Positions 1 to 5,662 of a DNA stretch of 8,277 bases are shown in pieces. Source of the stretch: Clostridia bacterium (lineage in GTDB: Bacteria > Bacillota_A > Clostridia > Oscillospirales > Acutalibacteraceae). The stretch's first letter is position 1; each line of letters starts with the position of its first letter. The stretch spans positions 1 through 8,277 of the forward strand of contig JAFYUD010000073.1 of NCBI GenBank assembly GCA_017549665.1. Direction: 5' to 3'. Below the pieces are notes generated by a model, which had not been told where the DNA came from, made no database searches, and was given only the letters and a program-made list of their open reading frames with translations. The position numbers were made by a program, and so were the translations under genes.

Positions 1-537
1 GGCGAATTTTCTCCCGTTTTTTATAAGAAGGATAAGTATGAGGTTATTGAAAAGGGTAACTTCTGGCTTTCAGAAACTCCCGAAATCCCCGGAAAGGGCT
101 GGGATGCGGCGTGTGTAAGAATCTGTTCTTATGCTGTTCTCAAGGATAAGAAAACAGGCGAAAAGTTTGCACACTTCAACACCCATCTTGACCATATAGG
201 TGATGTTGCAAGAAGTGAGGGTGCAAAGCTTATTGCTGACAGAGCTGATATGTTCAAAGGCATTCCCACAATTGTTACAGGTGACTTTAACGTAAATCCC
301 TCATCAGGCGCATATAAAACAATCACAGCGGCAGGCTTTGCTGATGCACGTACACTTGATGCAAATGCAAATGATGTCAAGACTTATAACGGTTTTGATG
401 AAAATGAGCCTGAAATGATTGACTTTGTATTTGTAAAATACGGATTTAAAGTAAAATCATGTAATACACTCACTGATAAAGCCGACGGAAGATATATTTC
501 TGACCATTATCCTGTGCTTGCAGAGCTTGAATTTTAA
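1..537 (+). CDS. Endonuclease/exonuclease/phosphatase (EEP) family protein, C-terminal part
   Basis: The reading frame is open from the left edge and ends at TAA 535-537, giving 178 residues; the N-terminus lies outside the window. Motifs typical of the EEP (DNase I-like) fold appear in order: NTHLDH (residues 60-65), TGDFNVNP (about 93-100), IDFVFV (about 140-145) and SDHYPV (about 167-172), where H169 would be the catalytic histidine and D95/N97 belong to the active site. Proteins of this family hydrolyse phosphodiester or phosphomonoester bonds with a divalent metal. The upstream stretch FWLSETPEIPGKGWDAACVR is typical of the bacterial EEP proteins usually annotated as hydrolases of unknown substrate, so nuclease, sphingomyelinase-like and sugar/lipid phosphatase roles cannot be separated here. 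Whether it is secreted cannot be judged without the N-terminus. No clear terminator follows, so transcripts may run into the next gene. Confidence 0.88.
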   Translation, partial: GEFSPVFYKKDKYEVIEKGNFWLSETPEIPGKGWDAACVRICSYAVLKDKKTGEKFAHFNTHLDHIGDVARSEGAKLIADRADMFKGIPTIVTGDFNVNPSSGAYKTITAAGFADARTLDANANDVKTYNGFDENEPEMIDFVFVKYGFKVKSCNTLTDKADGRYISDHYPVLAELEF

Positions 538-556
538 TTAAGGAAAATTTTTATCA

Positions 557-585
557 TTGCAAACAACAAGTCCTTGGAATATGAT
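557..585 (+). promoter_or_regulatory. Promoter of the MecA-like gene
   Basis: A -35-like TTGCAA (557-562) and a -10-like TATGAT (580-585) are separated by exactly 17 nt, a sigma-A type arrangement. Transcription would start near 592, about 22 nt before ATG 614. The TTG at 557 lies within the -35 box, which argues against it as a start codon. Prediction only. Confidence 0.6.
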
Positions 586-613
586 ATTAACAGATATTTT
601 AAGGGGTGTTGTA

Positions 614-1180
614 ATGATAATTTCACAAACGGATAACAGGATTTGTGTCAGGCTCACAAATGAAGATATGCTTGAGCTTGATATAACATATGAAGAGCTT
701 GATTATTCAAATATTGAAACAAGAAGAGTGCTGTGGACACTTCTTGATGAAGCACGGCACAAGCTGGGCAGAAATATACATATAGCGCAGAAGATGCTTA
801 TTGAAGCCATGCCTGCTGATGACGGCGGATGTGTGATATGGTTTACCGTGACAGATGAAAAATCTGCCGTCAACGGTAAAAAACAGCTTGTGAAGCTGAC
901 CGGCTCACTTGTAATCTGTATGTCAGATAATATAGATAACATGAGTGAGCTTGCGAAAGTGCTTTCCGCTTCGGGAAAAATATCAGGAAGTGAATTGTTT
1001 TCTGACGGCAAGCATTACCGTATGATTCTCCGACCCGATATTTCGTGCTCGGAAAATATTGAAGCCGTAATCTGTGAATTCTGTGATATATGTGATTCTT
1101 CTGTTGCGGCAGGTACATATGAACACTGGAAGCTTCTCGCATCCCCCGATGCAGTAGGTGTTCTCGGTGCATTGAGCTGA
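614..1180 (+). CDS. mecA: MecA-like adaptor protein (ClpC adaptor / competence regulator family)
   Basis: This 188-residue protein resembles MecA adaptors, which in Firmicutes bind substrates through an N-terminal domain and deliver them to the ClpC-ClpP protease through a C-terminal domain. The N-terminal part (about 1-80) carries the family pattern: ICVRLTNEDMLELDITYEEL, then VLWTLLDEARHKLG, then MLIEAMPADDGGCVIWFTV. The C-terminal part (about 96-180) has the weaker predicted beta-alpha pattern of the ClpC-binding domain, with LFSDGKHYRMIL near 129-139. It is shorter than the roughly 220 residues common for MecA, and the charged linker between domains is very short. The C-terminal domain is unusually rich in cysteine (C102, C145, C154, C157, C160). 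The start at ATG 614 is preceded by AAGGGGTG (601-608) at good spacing; an upstream in-frame TTG at 557 lies in the promoter. The family call is by recognition of the N-terminal pattern; substrates and partner are unknown. Confidence 0.75.
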   Translation: MIISQTDNRICVRLTNEDMLELDITYEELDYSNIETRRVLWTLLDEARHKLGRNIHIAQKMLIEAMPADDGGCVIWFTVTDEKSAVNGKKQLVKLTGSLVICMSDNIDNMSELAKVLSASGKISGSELFSDGKHYRMILRPDISCSENIEAVICEFCDICDSSVAAGTYEHWKLLASPDAVGVLGALS

Positions 1181-1198
1181 ATCATAAAGTTTATGATT
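1180..1198. promoter_or_regulatory. Perfect 19-bp palindrome, candidate operator
   Basis: AATCATAAAGTTTATGATT is a perfect inverted repeat with 9-bp arms around one central base. It begins on the last base of the preceding stop codon and ends 6 bp before the -35 box of the next promoter. No run of T follows, so a terminator role is unlikely. A dimeric transcription factor site is the simplest reading; the regulator is unknown. Confidence 0.55.
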
Positions 1199-1204
1199 AT
1201 CCTG

Positions 1205-1233
1205 TTGACAGACTGTATGTAGAAATATAAAAT
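1205..1233 (+). promoter_or_regulatory. Strong sigma-A-like promoter of the DUF6273 gene
   Basis: TTGACA (1205-1210) matches the -35 consensus exactly and TAAAAT (1228-1233) the -10 at five of six bases, with an ideal 17-nt spacer. Transcription would start near 1240, leaving a leader of about 28 nt before ATG 1268. The palindrome at 1180-1198 lies directly upstream. Confidence 0.75.
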
Positions 1234-1267
1234 AAAGAAAAAGAGATATGAAAGACGTGATATTGTG

Positions 1268-2107
1268 ATGGAAAATCTCGTGGAAAATACAATTACTGAT
1301 GTTCAGTTCAGCGGACAGAAATTTCAGTTTGCTGAGGAAAATAATGATACAGAAACTGCTAGATTGCGTTTTGCTCTCGCACGTGAAGGCGGGACTGTAG
1401 TTTTCGGTAAATTCAAGCAGTGTGCTGAGAGGAATTGCAAAAAAACTCCTGTTGAGTGGATTGTTCTTAAACGGTACGGTAACAGATTTCTCCTTCTGAG
1501 CAAATATGCTCTTATCGGAAAATGCTTCAACAGCCTTAAGAGTGCTTCTGATATGTGCTTTGAGCAGGCAGATGAAAATAAGAAAGAAAACGATCCCAAT
1601 CTTCCCGTGCCCTGCAAAAAGATTTTCCGTAAGGAAGATGATATAAACAGTCCGTATTATGACCCCGAAGCCACAACATGGGGCGAAAGCAGTATCAGAA
1701 GATGGCTTCATATCGAATTTATGAGCGGAAAGTTTTTTGACTCTGCATTTTCGGCAGGTGAAAAACAGCTTATTGAAAAAGTAAAAATCAAAAATTACGG
1801 CAACCGTATGCATGATATTGACGGTTGTGAGCCTACCGAAGATTATGTTTTCCTTCTCAGCAGTGATGAAGTAAAGCAATATATCCCGTCAAAGTCACAT
1901 CGTGTTGCAATTGCTACACCTTATGCACGCAAAGTCGGTGCAAGTTGCAACAGTAATCACCAGTGCAGCTGGTGGACACGTACACCCGGTACAAACGCAC
2001 ACGGCACACTTGTTGTTGATTCAACAGGTAATGTTGACAACAGCTTCAGTAATAATTTCGGGTTTGTGGGCGTACGTCCTGCAATCTGGGTAAATCTTGA
2101 CTTTTAA
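1268..2107 (+). CDS. DUF6273-type protein with C-type-lectin-like C-terminus; possible DGR target
   Basis: This 279-residue protein has no signal peptide or membrane segment. After a poorly conserved N-terminus (1-43), it follows the pattern of the DUF6273 domain: VVFGKFKQ (44-51), PVEWIVLKRYGNRFLLLSKY (61-80), TTWGESSIRRWL (136-147), SAFSAGEKQLI (159-169), DYVFLLSSDEVKQY (192-205), CSWWTRTPGT (233-242) and GVRPAIWVNL (268-277). The WW-R-PG and GVRPA signatures are also found in variable proteins diversified by retroelements, whose C-type-lectin fold ends this way; many DUF6273 proteins have no such link. Between them (about 226-267) the protein is rich in Asn, Ser, Asp, His and Phe, often from NNC/NNT codons. 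The start ATG 1268 has AAAGACGTGAT (1251-1261) upstream, 9 of 11 bases like the extended ribosome-site consensus, at 6 nt; GTG 1265 is an alternative. Function and ligand are unknown. Confidence 0.8.
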   Translation: MENLVENTITDVQFSGQKFQFAEENNDTETARLRFALAREGGTVVFGKFKQCAERNCKKTPVEWIVLKRYGNRFLLLSKYALIGKCFNSLKSASDMCFEQADENKKENDPNLPVPCKKIFRKEDDINSPYYDPEATTWGESSIRRWLHIEFMSGKFFDSAFSAGEKQLIEKVKIKNYGNRMHDIDGCEPTEDYVFLLSSDEVKQYIPSKSHRVAIATPYARKVGASCNSNHQCSWWTRTPGTNAHGTLVVDSTGNVDNSFSNNFGFVGVRPAIWVNLDF

Positions 2108-2113
2108 TCTGAG

Positions 2114-2147
2114 AAATCCGTACTGCTTCAGTGCGGATTTTGATATT
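2114..2147 (+). terminator. Hairpin after the DUF6273 gene, probable intrinsic terminator
   Basis: Arms AAATCCGTAC (2114-2123) and GTGCGGATTT (2131-2140) pair over 10 positions, one being a T-G wobble, around a 7-nt loop. The following TTTTGATATTT is only moderately T-rich, so termination may be incomplete and allow read-through into the fucosidase gene. It begins 7 nt after the DUF6273 stop codon. Confidence 0.65.
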
Positions 2148-2172
2148 TGACAAAAACAAGAGGTGTCATCAA

Positions 2173-3177
2173 ATGGATAACAAAGAATGGTTCAGAAATG
2201 CGAAGTACGGCATGATGGCGCATTGGGGCTTGTATTCTGTGCTTGCAGGTGAATGGAAGGGCAGACGTGTCCGTGATTATGCGGAATGGATTCAGAGCTA
2301 TATGCCTGTTCCGAACAGTGAATATGAACAGCTTGCGAAAATCTTCAATCCCATATATTTCAGCGCTGATGAGTGGATAAAGCTGGCAAAGGACAGCGGT
2401 ATGAAGTATTTTGTTTTTACTTCAAAACATCATGACGGCTTTGCTATGTATAAATCATATGCAGATAAATTCAATGTTGTGGATGCAACTCCTTTCGGCA
2501 GGGATGTGGTCGGTGAGCTTGCGGAGGCTTGTTATAAATACGGATTGAAATTCGGTCTGTATTATTCTCAGGAGCTTGACTGGCACCATCCTCACGGAGG
2601 CGGATACGATCAATTTACAGGTTGTTCAGGTATTTCGTGGGATAACAGCTGGGATTATCCTGACAGAAGTAAAAAGGACTTTTCAATCTGCTTTGAAGAT
2701 AAAATCAAGCCGCAGGTAAAGGAATTGCTGACTTCTTACGGTGATCTGTGTCTGATGTGGTTTGATGTTCCTCACACAATAACACCTGAGCAGAGTCTTG
2801 AACTTAATAAGCTTGTCAAGGAGTATCAGCCTGACTGCCTTATAAATTCAAGAATCGGAAACGGTGCTTACGATTATGTGTCACTGGGTGATAATGAATA
2901 TCCTTCTGAAATGAAAAAAGCTGATGAAAATGCAGATCCCAACAGTATAGACGGCTTCAAGTATTCCCCGTACGGTCTTTATGAAACTGCCGGTACACTC
3001 AATTCATCATGGGGATATAAGTATTACGATCAGAATTGGATAACTCCCGAGGAAATAATTTCACGCAGAAAAAAGCTCAATGATCTTGGGATAAATTATC
3101 TGTTGAATGTCGGCCCTGATGCACTTGGCAGAATACCGTCATTTTCGGCAGAAGCACTTCTGAAAGCTAAATTATGA
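2173..3177 (+). CDS. Alpha-L-fucosidase, GH29 family, intracellular
   Basis: This 334-residue protein would release L-fucose from fucosylated glycans by a retaining mechanism. GH29 motifs are in order: WFRNAKYGMMAHWGLYS (6-22), YAEWIQSYM (36-44), FVFTSKHHDGFAMY (80-93) with the substrate-binding HH pair at 86-87, FGLYYSQELDWHHP (127-140), LCLMWFDVP (192-200) and INYLLNVGPDALGRIP (307-322). By family comparison D198 in WFD is the likely nucleophile. E271 in YETAGTLNSSWGY is a conserved glutamate and a possible acid/base, not proven here. There is no signal peptide, so it should act in the cytoplasm on imported oligosaccharides. It stops just after the catalytic barrel and lacks the C-terminal beta-sandwich of larger GH29 enzymes. 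ATG 2173 is preceded by AAGAGGTG (2158-2165) at 7 nt; an in-frame GTG at 2131 lies inside the upstream hairpin and is rejected. No convincing promoter of its own was found. Confidence 0.93.
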   Translation: MDNKEWFRNAKYGMMAHWGLYSVLAGEWKGRRVRDYAEWIQSYMPVPNSEYEQLAKIFNPIYFSADEWIKLAKDSGMKYFVFTSKHHDGFAMYKSYADKFNVVDATPFGRDVVGELAEACYKYGLKFGLYYSQELDWHHPHGGGYDQFTGCSGISWDNSWDYPDRSKKDFSICFEDKIKPQVKELLTSYGDLCLMWFDVPHTITPEQSLELNKLVKEYQPDCLINSRIGNGAYDYVSLGDNEYPSEMKKADENADPNSIDGFKYSPYGLYETAGTLNSSWGYKYYDQNWITPEEIISRRKKLNDLGINYLLNVGPDALGRIPSFSAEALLKAKL

Positions 3178-3180
3178 TAA

Positions 3181-3211
3181 AAAAACCGACCGTCTGAAAC
3201 GGTCGGTTTTT
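3181..3211. terminator. Bidirectional intrinsic terminator
   Basis: Arms ACCGACCGT (3185-3193) and ACGGTCGGT (3199-3207) pair perfectly around a 5-nt loop. An A-run (3181-3184, continuing leftwards) precedes and a T-run (3208-3211) follows, so both strands have a U-tract. It serves the fucosidase gene on + and the converging mutase gene on -. Confidence 0.92.
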
Positions 3212-3212
3212 C

Positions 3213-4622
3213 TTATATATTCAGGAATGTTCTGAATGCAGTAATGTAAGATGTTGCAGTTTCTTTGTTGTCACTTTCGGCGAAAATACGAAGAAGAGGC
3301 TCTGTGCCTGAAAAACGGCAGATAACGAAGCTTTCATCCTCAAAATAAACCTTACAGCCGTCTTCGTAGCTTACTTTTACGACTTTCTTGCTGAATCCGG
3401 GCAGCTTCTTCTGATTGAAAATAATATCATTGACAACATCCTTGTATTCAGGAGTGAATCTGAGATTGTCTTCAACCATAACAAATTTACCGAACTGAGC
3501 TTCAAGTGAGTCCATGATTTCGGATGCGGATTTTCCTGTTACGCTTATCATTTCAGCAAAAAGAGAAGCCGCATACACTGAATCCTTACCGTGGATGTGT
3601 CCTCTTACTGTAAGACCGCCTGAAGATTCGCCGCCGAGAACAGCATCAACTTCATCGATTTTAGAGGAAATATATTTAAAGCCTACAGGTACTTCGTAGC
3701 ATTTTTCACCGAAGCTTTCCGCAATTCTGTCAAGCATGTGTGTTGTGGCAAGATTTCTTACAACAGGGCCTTTCCAGCCTTTGTAACTGACAAGGTAGTA
3801 GTACAGCATGCAGAGAATTTCATTTGCATTGATATATCTGCCGTTGCTGTCGATGATTCCGAGTCTGTCACCGTCACCATCCATAGCAATACCTAAATCG
3901 TAATCACCCTTTGTGACAGCATCCTTAAGACTTGCAAGAGTCTGCTCTGTGGGGGCAGGCATCATTCCGCCGAAGTATGCATCCTTGTTGAGATTCAGTG
4001 TATCAAGAGTACATCTTGCGGTGAAGAAAATTACCTGAAGAGGATATGTGCCTGAGCCGTGCATTGTGTCAAAAAGAACACGCAGACCACGCTCTCTGAG
4101 AGCGTTCATGTCAAGAAGACCGATGATGTCATCAATAAACTTGTTGAAAGGAGAATGAAGATATATGATTTTTCCTTCTTCAACAGCCTCGCTGAAGTTG
4201 CAGTATTCAGGAATTTCAACTTCTGCAATAATCTGTTCAAGTCGCTGTGTTGTTTCAAGAGGAGCATCTCTGCCTTCGTCAACAATAAGCTTGATGCCGT
4301 TGTAATTTGACGGATTATGGCTGGCAGTAATTTCAATGCCGAAATGCAGATTCTTGTCCTTGACAGTGTGCATTATAAGGGGCGTAGGTGCAGAGCGACG
4401 AAGAATCCATACCTCAAGACCGCCTGCTGCAAGTGTTTCTGCTACCCATTTTGCAGCACTTTCTGACAGGAAACGTCTGTCGTAGCCGATAATGACAGGC
4501 ATGTCAGCCTTGTTTTCTTCCTGAGCCAGCTTCAGTATACCGTATGCAACCTTGCGTATATTTTCGCAGATAAAATCCTCGCCGATAACGGCTCTCCAGC
4601 CGCCTGTTCCGAACTGAATCAC
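3213..4622 (-). CDS. Phosphoglucomutase/phosphomannomutase (alpha-D-phosphohexomutase family)
   Basis: This 469-residue cytoplasmic enzyme would interconvert hexose 1-phosphate and 6-phosphate (glucose or mannose), linking glycolysis to glycogen, nucleotide-sugar and cell-wall precursor synthesis. The four family signatures are present: TASHNPSNYNGIK (99-111) with phospho-serine S101, the metal-binding loop DGDGDR (248-253), the sugar-binding loop GGESSGG (330-336) and the phosphate-binding loop RFSGTEP (436-442). The N-terminal FGTGGWRAVIGEDF is typical of clostridial members. Length is normal and nothing is missing. The loop GGESSGG does not by itself separate glucose from mannose preference. 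Start GTG 4622 is chosen because GGGAAGG (complement of 4631-4637) sits 8 nt upstream; a GTG at 4631 would overlap that ribosome site. It is divergent from the AraC gene with 156 bp between. Confidence 0.95.
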   Translation of the reverse strand: MIQFGTGGWRAVIGEDFICENIRKVAYGILKLAQEENKADMPVIIGYDRRFLSESAAKWVAETLAAGGLEVWILRRSAPTPLIMHTVKDKNLHFGIEITASHNPSNYNGIKLIVDEGRDAPLETTQRLEQIIAEVEIPEYCNFSEAVEEGKIIYLHSPFNKFIDDIIGLLDMNALRERGLRVLFDTMHGSGTYPLQVIFFTARCTLDTLNLNKDAYFGGMMPAPTEQTLASLKDAVTKGDYDLGIAMDGDGDRLGIIDSNGRYINANEILCMLYYYLVSYKGWKGPVVRNLATTHMLDRIAESFGEKCYEVPVGFKYISSKIDEVDAVLGGESSGGLTVRGHIHGKDSVYAASLFAEMISVTGKSASEIMDSLEAQFGKFVMVEDNLRFTPEYKDVVNDIIFNQKKLPGFSKKVVKVSYEDGCKVYFEDESFVICRFSGTEPLLRIFAESDNKETATSYITAFRTFLNI

Positions 4623-4658
4623 TGTGAACACCTTCCCGTAATTTTATATTCCTTTATC

Positions 4659-4669
4659 ATTTTAGCACA
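4659..4669 (-). promoter_or_regulatory. Candidate extended -10 promoter of the mutase gene
   Basis: On the minus strand the sequence reads TGTGCTAAAAT, an extended -10 element (TGC before TAAAAT), about 37 nt upstream of GTG 4622. No good -35 is seen at 17 nt, which an extended -10 can tolerate. Modest confidence. Confidence 0.45.
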
Positions 4670-4730
4670 TTTATTTGACAATATCTTATAAAAATAGCCG
4701 TCAGATTTATAATATCGGGTCAACTTTGTG

Positions 4731-4759
4731 TTGCAAAAAGCATGAATTCACGGTATAAT
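4731..4759 (+). promoter_or_regulatory. Promoter of the AraC-helicase operon
   Basis: TTGCAA (4731-4736) and a perfect TATAAT (4754-4759) are separated by 17 nt. The start point would be near 4766, only about 13 nt before ATG 4779, so the leader is very short and the ribosome site GAGGTG (4766-4771) would lie at the 5' end of the transcript. Confidence 0.75.
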
Positions 4760-4767
4760 ATCCGTGA
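4748..4767. promoter_or_regulatory. Inverted repeat enclosing the -10 box, candidate operator
   Basis: TCACGG (4748-4753) and CCGTGA (4762-4767) are perfect 6-bp arms flanking the 8-bp TATAATAT that contains the -10 hexamer. A protein bound here would block RNA polymerase. An imperfect copy of the core, TATAATATCGG (4708-4718), lies 46 bp upstream of TATAATATCCG (4754-4764). Autoregulation by the downstream AraC protein is possible but is inference. Confidence 0.5.
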
Positions 4768-4778
4768 GGTGCATATGT

Positions 4779-5651
4779 ATGGAGTATGTCAGAACAGAGC
4801 TTGATAATGCAATTACTATTGACGGAATATATACAATTCACTATTTTGAATATACAAAAGATTTTGCATATTCGGGTGAGTATCACAATTTCTGGGAAAT
4901 TGTATACGCCGATAAAAAACGACTTCTGATAACAGCCGGTGCAAAAGATCTGATGCTTGATGTTGGGCAGCTGTACATTCATAAACCAAATGAATTCCAT
5001 TCCATCCGCTGTGACGGTACAAATGCAGCCAATTCTGTTATTCTTTCATTTGACAGCAGCAGTGATGTGCTTATGAATATATCAGGTTCTCCCATTACCT
5101 GCTCTGCAGAGGAACGAAGAATAATGGGAAACATAATAAAAGAAGCAACAGAAGCCTTTTCAACACCGTTGGGGTCTCCATATATAAGTATGCTTGAAAA
5201 ATCAGCCAATAGTGAATTCGGCTGTCAGCAGATGATAAAGCTTTATATGGAGCAGCTGCTTATTCATCTTGTTCGTGGCCATACTGGTACGGCAATGGTA
5301 AAAAATAGCGAAAGTGACCGTCTGCTGCTGAGTATATGCGATTATCTTGAAAAGAATGTTGATAAGCATCTGCAGTTTGATGATGTATGTAAGCAGTTCA
5401 ATGCATCTGCATCAGTTATAAAAAGACTTTTTGCTTCGCACATGAATTGCGGAATTATGGAGTATTTTTCAAGATTGAAGGTTGATGCCGCAAAGCAGAT
5501 GATCCGTGAAAATGATTATAATTTCACGGAGATTGCATCTCGTCTCGGCTTCAATAATTCTCAGTATTTTACCACTGTATTCCGTCGGATTTCAGGAATG
5601 ACACCGTCAGAATATGCCAACTCGGTAAAGTCAAGATTCAGTAAAAATTAA
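4779..5651 (+). CDS. AraC-family transcriptional regulator with N-terminal cupin-like sensor
   Basis: This 290-residue protein has the usual two-part build. The N-terminal part (about 10-95) fits a cupin-like sensor domain: HNFWEIVYADKK (36-47), a short beta-rich stretch, then GQLYIHKPNEFHSIRC (63-78), the common LYIHKPNEFH-type pattern of sugar-responsive AraC proteins. The C-terminal part (about 180-285) is the double helix-turn-helix: one around 200-222 (FDDVCKQFNASASVIKRLF) and one around 249-271 (FTEIASRLGFNNSQYFTTVF), followed by the conserved GMTPSEYA (273-280). AraC proteins of this type usually control carbohydrate uptake and breakdown genes; the ligand is unknown. ATG 4779 has GAGGTG (4766-4771) 7 nt upstream; a GTG at 4764 overlaps this site and is rejected. 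The helicase gene begins 11 nt after its stop codon. The divergent mutase gene is a possible target. Confidence 0.93.
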   Translation: MEYVRTELDNAITIDGIYTIHYFEYTKDFAYSGEYHNFWEIVYADKKRLLITAGAKDLMLDVGQLYIHKPNEFHSIRCDGTNAANSVILSFDSSSDVLMNISGSPITCSAEERRIMGNIIKEATEAFSTPLGSPYISMLEKSANSEFGCQQMIKLYMEQLLIHLVRGHTGTAMVKNSESDRLLLSICDYLEKNVDKHLQFDDVCKQFNASASVIKRLFASHMNCGIMEYFSRLKVDAAKQMIRENDYNFTEIASRLGFNNSQYFTTVFRRISGMTPSEYANSVKSRFSKN

Positions 5652-5662
5652 AGGTGAGAAAA

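Noticed and set aside
557..613. Upstream TTG start extending the MecA-like protein by 19 residues
   Set aside because: The TTG is part of the -35 box, the extra residues do not fit the family, and ATG 614 has a good ribosome site.
1248..1268. Six-codon leader ORF whose TGA overlaps ATG 1268
   Set aside because: It has a poor ribosome site, and a better extended site (1251-1261) directly serves ATG 1268.
983..1879. Open frame of 298 codons on the minus strand
   Set aside because: It lies antisense to the MecA-like and DUF6273 genes, both of which have family motifs, promoters and ribosome sites; its protein is a Phe/Ile/Cys-rich mixture with no recognisable domain.
1902..2093. Alternative frame across the end of the DUF6273 gene
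   Set aside because: It is a shadow frame of low-complexity composition, without a ribosome site or family motif.
2147..2152. TTGACA before the fucosidase gene
   Set aside because: No -10-like sequence occurs at 16-18 nt; the matching position falls on the start codon (CAAATG).
3178..3212. Repeat or attachment site at the fucosidase-mutase junction
   Set aside because: The symmetry is fully explained by a bidirectional intrinsic terminator between convergent genes.
4059..4336. Open frames opposite to and out of frame within the mutase gene
   Set aside because: They cover the conserved coding region of the mutase and show no motif of their own.
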